From Fasciolopsis buskii (lineage: Eukaryota > Platyhelminthes > Trematoda > Plagiorchiida > Fasciolidae): a stretch of DNA of 64,000 bases. Location: positions 85,785 through 149,784 of the forward strand of contig LUCM01000232.1 in the NCBI GenBank assembly GCA_008360955.1, in the 5' to 3' direction. The translations under genes were made by a program, and so were the position numbers. Below the pieces are notes generated by a model. That model worked only from the letters and a program-made list of their open reading frames with translations, did not search any database and was not told the origin of the DNA. Positions 33,986 to 45,045 of the stretch are shown one piece after another. Position 1 is the stretch's first letter. Every line of letters begins with the position of its first letter.

Positions 33986-36520
33986 AAGATGACCAGTACC
34001 TATTTCGGTCTAGAAAAGCGTTCGGGTCCTACAATACAAAACTGATGTCACTGGAACTTCGTTAGTAGTTGGTGAACATTCTGGACAGGAAGAATATTAA
34101 ATTTTAAGTATCTTCCCCTAATTGACTCTGGTTAGCTAGTGATCATCTCTTGAATCACTTACATGATCACTAAGTCGGTGAATACGATGTCTAGTTACGC
34201 AATCAGCAATCGCAACTGCGAACTACCCAACTTAATGCTTGTGTCAATCAGGTTACAAGAAACAACGTGAAAAGTCTCGTAGTCGTCCAAAACTGCGAGA
34301 CAGAATCCTAATGAATCTGAATATCCGAATTTACAGTGGAAAGAATGGCCGACCTAGATAGGAGTTACGCACTTTCAAAACCAAAAACTACTAATTGGCC
34401 ATCACTGAAGTATTATGCCTCATGCTTGGTGCCCTTCAGGTCAAGAAGGTTCCTCATGGTTGAGGTGTATTGTGCTTAAAAGACGGGAATGTCGCTGGGT
34501 GTCTTACATAAAAAAGTTTATGGTGACAATGGAAGAACCATTCAGCAAATTTTCAGGGCGAACCTGACATGAATATAATTTGTGCTGTTTCATTTGTTCC
34601 TTTATCTCTCATAAATGTAATGGAACGATGGTTACCACGTGAAACTGCTGATTGGTGCTTTGTGGGATGACCAGAATTGGCCTGGAAACTGCTGTCGAAA
34701 TAATGGCACGTATAAAAACTATTAAACATGAATTAGCCAAAGTCACCGAGTAAACTACGAAATAAAATGTCAGATATGGAGGATCAGACAAGGGGTGATG
34801 TCAGTTCATCTCATATTTCGAGATTTTAAGATAGCTGCCACGCGACTATATAGGAAATGTGAAACCGCAGTCTCTAATTTATTGATACGCGACAAAAGCA
34901 AGTCATCAAAAGGTGATAATGCTGGTCTGAGGATTGAAGTAGGTGGTCAGTCCGTGGCGCCAGCACCACGATGGCGTTTCGGTCACTGTTGATGAAGACG
35001 ACCGTGTTCTATGGACATTACCACTGCACGTGCTTGAAACCAGGAGGTTCTCACTTTTGACGTGGGGTCAGAGAAGCACATTCCAGTAGAACAGTAAACT
35101 GCTCCTGTTCGGGCATGCTATTTCGTAGTAGCTGTTTATTTAGGGAAATCTACCTCGTGAAATTGAACATAATGACATCGCCTTAGTGGAACAGCACTTC
35201 AGCCAAACCACGAGTCGCCTTGACTACCGTCGGCTGGACGATAACAGATGACGCATGAAGGCCAAGCAGCAAAACGTGAACTTTGGAAGGCACCGCGGAG
35301 TGGTAGTGGTCTATGATTCCCGTGACAGCGGATACAGTACTTTTAACTCCCCTGGATCTCTAGATGGTCTAAACAGGTAAGCAAATGGTTGAGTATCTAA
35401 GTTCCCAGGTGGTCTACAAAGCAGTTATTAGAGGGTTGCAACAGACGTGAATTCGCGCATTTTCTTCTCTGAACCTGTGAAATTTGGCACCTTCGGTAGT
35501 TTCAAAAGTGACTAGAACAACGTGATTAAGTAATAGCCGCTTCAGTTCATAGAACGGAGGTCTAGGAAACACCAGATTTTTCATGAGTGAATATATTGAC
35601 CTTTTGCCATTAGCATAAAAAATGCTGTCTAAATCTTTTTTCTCGCATTCTCTTGATGCTGTTCCTTATCCTCCAATGGTCAGTAAATTCTTCACTCTTA
35701 GATGCGTTAGCACGCGGGTCGGTTGATTGATAATGACCAGTTCCAACAGGCAACTTCAATCGTCATAGTACTCGAAATAAAGCTGTAATCACGTACAGGA
35801 CTGCTTCATGACTGAAGTCAGCGAGAAAACCATAGGTATTAATAATCACAGAGTTTGCAGAAAAAAGCTTTCCAAATTAGGCATATATATCGGTCCATGA
35901 CATATTTTGCGAAAGACACTTGAGCCAATGAGAATCGTTGAAATACGTCCGCCGTTTGCGAGTCCCCAGGTTGATTTGAAAGCGCAGGAGGGAATGATGT
36001 TACGATGAACTGTCCCATGATTTTCACATCGAATCTTCACAGTGTTTATTTATCACCTGGTAGTCTTGGCGCTTAAATATTCACAAGTGACCTGAAAAGA
36101 AAACGATAAGTAAACAAAGAGACAATAGTGAATTACTGTATGATTCCATCTGGCAAGACGAAAAACTATTGTTCGTCTTTGTACAGTTAGTCGATTCAGA
36201 GCGTGTGCACAATGATCCGATTCACCATCGCGCAATCACTGGTAGCCTATAAGACAGTTGGTGTTTGACTCACTCACAGAAAAGCTAAAGATAACCTCCC
36301 GTCACAGTGAAGGAGAGTGTATTCAGGGGCACTAAATGACTGGGGACCATTCACTCTGGTGCTGCACTGATTAAGGTGTCCGGTCTAGTGGTAAAAATCA
36401 ACTCCAGGGAAGTCCTGCGGTACTTGTAACAATACACGATCATCATGCGCAGCATGCGCACCATGCGTGACACCTTTGGATTTATAATGTAAAAACGATT
36501 ATGCTGTCGTTAGTCAGCTT
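33986..36520. other. No supported gene; possibly decayed retroelement at 34900-35400
   Basis: The stretch 34900-35400 is more G+C-rich than its surroundings and resembles 53080-53400 and 54860-55600 in texture, as old LINE sequence does here, but no domain is legible. Open frames at 34795-34992 (+) and 35839-36040 (-) are unsupported. Confidence 0.3.
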
Positions 36521-36524
36521 CCAA

Positions 36525-36700
36525 AAAGAACTAGCAAATCTCTTCGACTAAGAAGATCTCACTCGCAAACGTTCGTCCTAGGTTCGCTTCTCATTACAAG
36601 CACCGTGAACGACTAAGCAATGACGAAACCTGTACAGTGCTTATATGTGTTCTAAATCTTCTGTTAAACGCTGATATCACATGATGAATAGGTCCGTGAG
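36525..36700 (+). mobile_element. Diverged copy 4 of the hammerhead SINE
   Basis: The plus strand carries TTCGACTAAGAA and CGTTCGTCCTAGGTTCGC, matching the tRNA-like part of copy 1 with a better B box. Then come GACGAAAC, CTGTACAGTGCT and a tail GCTGATATCACATGATGAAT that matches the SINE tail. The GAAAC and GTACAGTG strands of the ribozyme remain, but the first core strand is changed (AACGACTAAG in place of CTGATGA), so self-cleavage is not expected. Confidence 0.6.
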
Positions 36701-37186
36701 ATGACAAAATGCATCTATTGCCACCATTACCAGTGGACAAAAGAAAAAGGCAGGATCTCAGTCGTTTTTGCCGAGTGGTGTTCCCTAAAATAGTGAACTC
36801 TCTTCGAATAGCCAAATGAAGAACAGAATCCACAGATTGCAAAAGGCGAAGCAATAGGAGAACCAAAGCCTCGCAACAATAAGAATGATTTCAGTGGTAA
36901 AAGCATTTGTATCGTGGTGCCTTCCCACTAGTTAAATGTTTGTTCATCTGAACTCTGTTTGGATCTGCAAATTTCGCCGCCACTAGCTTCCGACCGACTT
37001 ATGCAGTTGCATATAACCCCAAAGCTGTGCCCCATCAGCCGTACTTACAAATCCTTTTGATATTCTTGAGTGAAAATCTACCTTAGAGCCAAAATTTTAT
37101 GAGGAATTTACATGCCGAGGTAGATGCATACACAAAGTCAAAAAGTGTTCCCTCACAAAAGTTAGTGATTTTACTGGATCCGTGAA

Positions 37187-37187
<1 letters not shown>

Positions 37188-37228
<41 letters not shown>

Positions 37229-37320
37229 GTTCGCGCGCACACGCATAAGTGTATAAGCACGAATATATACATAGGTGCACATCCATACATAAGCACATTC
37301 ATACATGCATACACACGAAC
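37188..37320. repeat. (TA)n followed by degenerate (ACAT)n tract
   Basis: A pure TA tract (37188-37227) is followed by a GCGCACAC block and then imperfect ACAT/CATA repeats. Long open frames on the minus strand here (IYIYIYI) are microsatellite artefacts. Confidence 0.9.
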
Positions 37321-40300
37321 ATACGGGAATACGTCCATAGACGACAAGCTGCATCTGTCCAAGTGCAAAATGAATACTTTCGTCTCAGCCCATCCTCATT
37401 GAAATGATCTATTTAGATGGAACTTTCTTGCTTCGATGGTGATGCGCCTTCAATTGGTTATATCTAAATCAAACTGGAAAATTTTCACCTAATTTTGTAC
37501 TAAACGATCACATTTCTCAGCTAGATATGTCTATTTTGGTAGTTTAATTTTTTTCACTATTGCTCCCCATCAATCATAAGAGGATGAAAATGATCAGTTG
37601 TAAAATTGAGCTAGGAACCTTTATTAAGCCAAAAGTTTGAGAAATTACGAAATTAACATCAACAGTCGTAGGATCCTTTTCGAGGTTCTTGTGTATTGCG
37701 TGGAACAAAGTGGAACCAGTCAGAACCAAAGACGAATCCGAAATAAAACTCGTCACTGAACGGTAAAAGGAAGAGCAAATAGAGTGGATAAATGAGGTCG
37801 ATAAACGTTTGAGTTCAAAACTGGCGGTACAGTCAAAAATTGGTGATCAAGGTTAAGTTTGTACGATATAGTGGATCAATAAGTTCACTAGTGAAAATCG
37901 GACTAACAGTTCGACAATGCTGATAGAAAACGCGAATAGGGAATAAAATGGAAGTTAATGACGTTGGAGGATCGGCCCTCAAACAAACAATACTAGTTTA
38001 CCAACCCGTTCACATATTCTGTTCTTTGCGATCCGCTGGCGCGCCATCTGAGTGAACTAGTCTCTTAGATAAAATGTTTTCAGACAAGAATTCAATCAAG
38101 TAGAATAATGGAAAGTGGACCACTCGGATGAATGCAACTCACGTGATTTGAGCAACAACAGCTCTCTGTAACCACAAAATATCACTGAAACCAGCCAATC
38201 ACGAGCTGAATCCCGTCAGCCCCAAAGGATAGCAAGCAACCGACCAATCGGGGTTTCTGTGGTGAGCCCATGGGCCGCCACCCTGGCAACAAATTGTAGT
38301 TTTGATACCCAAGTACTCATTTAAATCAGTCAGTCAATGCCAATGCGATCAAGAAACAAAAATCTGAAATCAGCTATAACGGTAGACAAGAAACTGGCCA
38401 ATAAGAACACTAATTCACGACTCTTAATGCCTATGTAATACCCAAGGTACTCCCACCTTCAATTCAACACTGTCGATCTTGCTAGTTCCGACTGGGTTGA
38501 TGCTTATCAAAACTTTATTCTTGTGTGAGTAATTTGAGAAACAAAGTGGTTCACATTCCGTTTAGTTAATAATTCCAGTTCCCCTTAAACACCAACATGT
38601 TGGTGTGTGACTTTGATCTTTCATTCAAACCAGAACTTGTCAATCATTCCTGATGGTCGCATTAATTCAAATGTCCCTGCATTTTCCGTACTTCGCCGCA
38701 TACTTTGATTGCGAACACTTTAGTCCACGAAGCATATTTAGCTAAACCAAAAGTTTTCTAGACTTTAAGTCCACAATGTGATCTGTAATCACCTTATGGA
38801 TCATAATAAATAACGTCAGAAGTTCTCGGACAACGACTGAACAGAGTTTAACGTTTTATCGCCAGCAAGCCTAACACTATGCTAAGGTAGTTCATGTACT
38901 TTCGAATTTGTCCGTGAACTACACCCCATAATGGCTTGCTTACTCTCATCTTTTATTTTCACTCATTCACCATATATTATTGTAAAATATTACCACTAGG
39001 AGCACTGTGATCCGTTTTAATCTACTGGATCAAGCGGTCACCTGTGGTGGCAGAATTCGAGCCCACCGTACTAATCTTTAAGCGCCACAATGCTGACGAC
39101 TTGATCAGAGCCCTCAGTAAACTTTTAGGTAGTATGCGCATCTCTTTTCAGGACACAACTTCATCTGGAGCTTCATTTCGTTCTGTTTGCTTAAAATACT
39201 GAAACGTGGAGCTATTGTATTGTGCGGAAAGCCATCCCACGTTGTGAGAGATACGTGTCCAAAAGGCAGTCAAAACAATTTGCCCGATTTATTTTTAGTG
39301 ATTCTATGCATCCAAATCTAATGACAAACTGTTATGATCGGAGATATTCAGATAGCCAGCAATGTGGTATTTCAACACGGATATTTTGAGTTCGTGTCTT
39401 CTCGCCGCCAGCCACTTTCTCCATTACGATAGATTTTAGTGGCTGTGGCTCCTCTCGTGAAACTCATGCACCTTATTATTTCGTTGATTAGAAGAGGTAA
39501 AAGACAAAAGATACGAATAAATAAGTCTTATGTCCATTCGCTCACCGACTAGTCTGCGCAGTTTATTCACCTGAGCCCGACTAACTTGCCCTAACTGCCT
39601 TGATTTTTCGCACTACGTAACCAATCTCCCGGTCTCATTTATCCCGTGAGGAACATGACAGGTGTTTTCTTTTTATGTTTTCCAAACTTCTTGCTCATTC
39701 ACATGATGTTAATATTCATACTGTTGTTCACTGCGGTCTCTCGGCGACTCAGTCCACTTGCAACAGGGCTATCAAAGTGTTTTATTCCCATCCTGATGCC
39801 AATCAGTATAGTGTGATGATGATGCTTTCATGCACTGAATCGAAGGCAGTGATTCGACCAAATCGATTTGCCCCAAATAATGCACTGGAGTGGCGAAAAT
39901 GCTAATAGTTGCGCCCTATAGAAATGAAAGAAGTAGTAAAAAAACGCAAGTGAATGATTCATTAGCCCATCCAAGCATGCCCGGTCATGTCAACCTGAGC
40001 GACAGTCACATCACTCATGATCATGAACAAAGCCCAAGTGAGTCATGTGATCTGGTTGTGGTTTAGTAATGTTTGTCACTTGGTTGGAGGGAATAAGGAA
40101 GGGAGATCCAAAGTTGTCCAATTTAGCACTGGGAAAAGTATCGAGGCATAAAAATTTACGAGTCAACAAAAGGCGAGTTCGCTTGAAATGTTTTTAAATC
40201 CGTGAGAACCATTCGTAATTTTTGGAAGGATTCAAGCCGACGAATTGCTGGAATCAATCGAAAACTTCGTAGAAGAAAGCCATTCGTATAGGCCGGAAAA

Positions 40301-41099
40301 ATTTTCCCGCCTGATGTTTTCAATCGCACACAATTAAAACAGAATAAGTGTTTACAATGGGTGTGAATGTTAGCGTTCGGGATGTATGGGAACCGCAACA
40401 CTCAGGACACCATCTGCCGTACAGAATGGAGGTCTCTGACTTGGTTAATTGAGGGACAGCATGAAGTGCTAAAAGACTGGGCCAGAATTAGAAAGCGATT
40501 GAGCGTTTTGGAGAACAACTTGATATCTGGTGACGAAAAATTTTAGTTCCTCGAATCTGTTGGGTAAATACACCACTGGTACGATTCTCAAAAGTATTAA
40601 GCCGAACATCAGTCACCGGGCTACTACTTTGGTGGTCGGAATATTGGGGATAATCACACTGGAAGAAGAGAGATAAGTTGAAAAAGTTTTATATCAGGAA
40701 ACTGTAGAAATTCTTTCTTCCAATGACCCCAGAAGCACAGCAGCGAGTACCGATCTTCCAGCATGAAACTTTGGCTGTTCCGACAATTAATCTCTTTGGA
40801 ACATAGGTACTATTTCAGAACATCAAGGCTAAGAGCCAACCCGCTTACAGCCCATTGGAAACCTCTAAGTTGGAGTGTTCCAGGATTATCATAAAACTGA
40901 GATTAAGACCATTTGTAATAACGCCGGAATAAGACCTGAAAGGTCGACATTAAGGATGCCTGTGTGTCTGAACTATCGTAACGGCATAAATCCTGCTCTG
41001 GATTAGTAGCTGAGACAACAATCTATATGGCACCTCGAAAAGTACTTGCCGCGACAACAACTCAATTATGTAGCATGGGCATTCCAATTACACACTTTT
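37321..41099. other. No supported gene
   Basis: Open frames at 39675-39905 (+) and 40156-40401 (-) were examined; neither could be supported (see rejected items). A weak tRNA-like T-arm (GGTGGGCTCGAATTC on the minus strand, near 39040-39060) is present. Confidence 0.35.
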
Positions 41100-41102
41100 C
41101 AT

Positions 41103-41170
41103 CCGAAGGTCGACGCCACGAGCCGGAGTCGAACCGAGGACCTTCCGCTTGCCGGGCAGATGCCCCATCT
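41103..41170 (-). repeat. tRNA-like sequence, Ala(GGC)-like anticodon arm
   Basis: On the minus strand the arm TCTGC-CCGGCAA-GCGGA has five pairs (one G-U) and a loop that would place GGC as the anticodon, but U33 is C. A T-arm-like CTCGGTTCGACTCCGG follows. The acceptor stem is not convincing. A tRNA pseudogene or the head of a SINE. Confidence 0.5.
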
Positions 41171-41723
41171 CTGAGGTATTGTGGACACTGAACTCGGTTA
41201 TGGTCGTTTGTTCTGTATTTCTACGATGTATCCAAGGCACAAGCTATAAGATGGCTCAAAAGTGATATCGTACGCCAAACCGTGCTAGTACAGAAGTGGT
41301 TAGATCAAACTATTATAACCATTTCTGCTAAGCAGACAGTTCACGTTTCAGGTGGACTAAACAGACTGGCAATTTCACACTTTTCAAATATACACCAATA
41401 AACCTACGTTCCAACAGAGTAAAAGCCAACAATTCGTAAATAAACAAATAAATGCACACATAAATGTACACGTACAAGTTCGGCTGGACCCAAAGTCACT
41501 AGAATGACCGCTTTTATTGTAGGCTATCCGCATGCCCAAATTTGTCGCTAGTTTCTCGGAAATTCAGACTTCGGGCTTTCAGCCAAACCAAATGGGCTTT
41601 ATTCTTATTCGTTTGATTCATCTTCCAAAATCTGACACGTGAATTGTTGGTTTGCCTAAAGACATCGAAACCAATTAATCCACTCACTCCTATTTAAGCA
41701 CCGTTCGATTAGCGACTTCACTT

Positions 41724-41929
41724 TCAAGTTGTCATTGGGCTCACTATTAAGACCCACTTTGCGGTATAACAGAGAAATAGACCCACAACGGAAATATTGC
41801 CACGACCCAATGTGTTGCTGAAATCTCGAGATATCGATGTGTTGTTGTTCCAACGGTCACGCCAGAATGGGATTATTACCGTTGCAGGACCAAATGGTTT
41901 TTCAACCAAAAATACACCTCTGAACGTGT
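41724..41929 (-). CDS. Possible exon, unknown (minus strand)
   Basis: A frame open from about 41929 to a stop at 41724 contains FLVEKPFGPATVIIPFWRDR, then WNNNTSISRDFSNTLGRGN and VVGLFLCYTAKWVLIV. It has two N-glycosylation sequons (NNT, NIS) and a hydrophobic end that could be a membrane segment. The nearest acceptor (GACACGTTCAG) puts it in phase 2, which does not match the end of the exon at 42269-42525. If it belongs to the same gene, an exon between them is missing. Confidence 0.3.
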
Positions 41930-42268
41930 CACGAAATCATTCCAAGGTGATACACCTACGCATCACAAGCCACTTCAACGTAAACGCGCGATCGTGACAG
42001 CTGGCAGGCGTCCACCAATCGAACAATATGCAACCATCTAAGAGTCGCGAAAGCATGGAAAGAAGCTGGCGATTAAACGACATTGCAACCAGGTCTTTTA
42101 AAATACAGGCGCAGCAACATCATGAAAATATAGCGGTAAAAATCCCACCTAGCTAAGCGCTGGATTCCTGTGAACCTCGTCTCATGTGCCCCGAAAGTGT
42201 TAGTGCACCCGTTGTCTTGGGATTCGGATAACCTGTTCTCATTACTACTTCCAATATTGTCAACTCAC

Positions 42269-42525
42269 CTGAAGGTATAGATCTCGTCACATTTTCCGTC
42301 GGAGTGGAGCCAATATATGCTGCATAGGCGCTATCGCTAACATTCACTTGGCGTACGCTTTTGGATGAAGAGTGATGTGGACACGTAAAATGAATAACAT
42401 CCTGGATGGTCGAAAATGGTAGGATATATTGGTGTGTGGCATTCATGTGTTCCGTTGCCGAAATATCGAAGGTTGACGTAAGAAGTATGGGAATACAGGT
42501 GCAAGAATACGAGCATGAAGAAAAT
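42269..42525 (-). CDS. Internal exon of an unknown, probably extracellular protein
   Basis: A 257-nt exon lies between a strong acceptor (TTTCCTCCCTAATGCAG, ending at 42526) and a perfect donor (CTTCAG/GTGAGT, 42268). One frame is open throughout (85 codons, entry phase 1). It has a Cys- and Ser-rich start (FSSCSYSCTCIPILLTS), then ATEHMNATHQYILPFSTIQD, HFTCPHHSSSKSVRQVNVSD and AAYIGSTPTENVTRSIPS. Three N-glycosylation sequons (NAT, NVS, NVT) point to a secreted or surface protein. That is inference; no family is recognised and the neighbouring exons were not found. Confidence 0.58.
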
Positions 42526-44477
42526 CTGCATTAGGGAGGAAAGGATACCATAAGAAGTACTGATTCGCAAACTACGGCAACGAACACTTCACAGAAGGAG
42601 AATCGCGAACTTCGATGCCGGGTAAGCTCTCTTCTACTGCCTCTTAGATCCCCGGGATCGAAACCAATTGCGAATGTGTGATACTATAGAAAAGCAAATA
42701 CTATGCTGACGGTACACGTTAGAAATCGTAAAACGTTCCAGCAAAAGCTCCAGATGAAACATTAGCGACATTCGTCGATCGACTGACAGGCTGCATGTCA
42801 TCGGCAGCCCGGTATGTTACGCTACCAGCGGCGGAAATAAGGGAATGGGTTTTTACACAGCACATTCCTATTTCTTCTCATAACGACTCGTGTAATCATT
42901 GTACGGCTGGCTGTTATGAGAACATAAACAAATCAAACACTTCGGAAGAGGAGGTTTTCCTTAGGACTGGATATATACAGAGCGAGAGATGAGAAAACGT
43001 ACACTGAGTTATAACGTTTATTTTGACGTTTCGATCCAAACTAGGACTCGTTGTCAAACTTGAATGTGTGATTGAATGGCATTTTCTTTCTGTTTGTCTC
43101 TCTATTATGCATATATATATATATATATATATCGTAGTCTTCAAAACGAAACAGATTTCACAACCACACTAGCTTTATTTTGGTTCGTCTTTAGGAGAGC
43201 CTGAGGTTGGCTGTCCAGCGACAGTTTGTTCATACATGATTATTCTGTCATTAAAGCAAACTTAGAAAGTTTTCAAAGGTTATAAAAGAAAATAGCATTA
43301 CACACCATGCAGTCGCGTTGTCTGTTGTCAGTCAGTTCGATTTAGTCATGATCTAAATTGGTTTATTTCTGATATAGCAATAAGTCAGCAGATCAGTATT
43401 TCACATTTCACCGATTTTAGTCACAGGGTTTCATAGGAATAATAGAAACCCAGTGAAAGATGAACAGCATTTCGTGCACCACATATATGTAACTTCATCC
43501 AACGTCTTATCAGAGCAGAATTCGTCTCGTAGGTAGTTTCGACAAAGATAACCCGTTGGCCATTTTTCATCTGATTATAAAGAATCTTAAAACAAAATAG
43601 AAGCTTTGCTTTAAGTGTCATGCTTGGTTGAAGATCCACCACGGACCAATTATGATCAAACACGAATCGATCACAGACTTGTGATCAGCTAAATTAACAA
43701 ACGGACCGTCAGAGAATTTCACATCTCTTTCAGTGCGCTATGTTTGATACTTGATGTTCGTGATCCCAACGTGCAATTGCGCTGTTTAGGAAGTAATCAG
43801 AATTTCACTGTTCAAGGTAAGATAAATATCGTGTTGCATGAGGAATACTGTTAGTCCCTGAGCGTTTCCATACGGTGCGATTAGTTTGTTTTACGCAATG
43901 CGTTGTGCTACAAATGTCGAGGAAATAAAAAGCAGCCAACTTTTCACCTCTCCTCCTTGAAGATTTGTCGTTTCCAAGACATGATTCTAAAACTAGGGAA
44001 ACAACCTGCTCATTTGGGAGTCAAAAAAATCAGCTGCTGTGGACAAAAGTATGGCCCTTTCGGCCGTAAAACCGAGCATAACTTCAACATTTTTTGTTCT
44101 ACCGTAATTAGATGATTTAAACCAGCAATTGGCAGTACGGTACGAGCGATCTCGGGGAAATATAAAAACAGAATATTTTATAAGCAGTATTCCACGTTTT
44201 TTCTGACTTCCAACACAGTTACCAATCAGAGACGAGTGATTTCGAAGCATATTGTCCATGCTACTAAAAACCACGATATGATTATTTTGTGATAAGCCGT
44301 ATGACGTTGAAACAATCTAGTGACGGCATCAATGCTAAAAATATTTCTGGGATATACACAAGTCATATCCAGGTTGGAAAACACTCCAAATGAACATGAA
44401 TGGATAAGATTTATCCAATTTTATGGAATATAACATTGCATATGTTTGACCCAAGGTAATTCTGTCCTTTGTTGTAG
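42526..44477. other. No firm gene; (TA)n at 43111-43132 and a possible repeat at 43015-43070
   Basis: The stretch 43015-43070 (TTATTTTGACGTTTCGATCC and following) resembles the ends of known interspersed elements that carry GAAACGTC words, but I cannot name it. Opposing open frames at 43903-44115 (+) and 43993-44274 (-) both look protein-like, so neither is called. No exon upstream of 44478 could be joined in phase. Confidence 0.35.
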
Positions 44478-45045
44478 AATCAGGACAGCAAATTTCACAA
44501 GGAATTTCCCCACAACTGTAACATTCTTCTTTGTGGAAATTATGGCATTGTAATTCGGACTTTTAAAAGCATACACTCAGCTTTAAGCATTTAAATTGAT
44601 GCTATTGGTGATTCTTGAAGCTTGTTTGTTAAGTTAAAAAACCAGATACAGTAACCATTGGAACAGTGAAAAATGGCCTTTACAGCTGATTAACGCATTT
44701 AAAGCGGCCATTTCCTTTTTTTCTCCAGGCTGCCGCTGATAAAAATATGCAAGCTTATCGACAGCCACACTTCCGTGGCGCGTTGTTCACTCCAAACAGA
44801 ACCAGAAACTGTTCGCCCTCTCCGCCCATTGAAGCACTTGATTCCGGTAGATCTTGCTATGTAACGTCCACGCTTCTTGTGGTGGGATTTGTTTAAAATG
44901 CTCACAGCATCACATCCAGATGTGTGAGGTCTATGTTAACGAATCGATCCTGTTCCACTTCTGGGCATTAGACACCTGCCACGACTGTGCGTTCGTGTTG
45001 AAACATCCCCTGCTGCGCGGGTGGGAACGTTGGGATCCGATCTGA
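44478..45045 (+). CDS. 3' end of an unknown cysteine-containing gene, three exons
   Basis: Exons are 44478-44549, 44729-44860 and 44920-45045 (TGA at 45043). Acceptors are strong: CTGTCCTTTGTTGTAG, CCTTTTTTTCTCCAG and CAGCATCACATCCAG. The introns are 179 and 59 bp and all junctions are phase 0. Segments in order are NQDSKFHKEFPHNCNILLCG, MQAYRQPHFRGALFTPNRTR, SPSPPIEALDSGRSCY and MCEVYVNESILFHFW, then ALDTCHDCAFVLKHPLLRGW. The last junction creates a CYMC pair, followed 19 residues after its last Cys by CHDC. Such a two-CxxC spacing could bind zinc, but no known zinc-binding family is recognised. Donors GTAATT and GTAACG are acceptable, not ideal. Exons upstream are missing. Confidence 0.55.

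Noticed and set aside
37083..37368. Overlapping frames with long IY runs
   Set aside because: These are translations of the (TA)n microsatellite. The same holds for frames at 4145-4466 and 31223-31405.
40156..40401. RING-like C-x-H-x2-C-x2-C pattern (HCKHLFCFNC) on the minus strand, with CPEC just upstream in another frame
   Set aside because: The two halves are in different frames, no intron can join them, and the last cysteine pair of a RING is absent. A decayed MAT1-like RING is possible but chance cannot be excluded.
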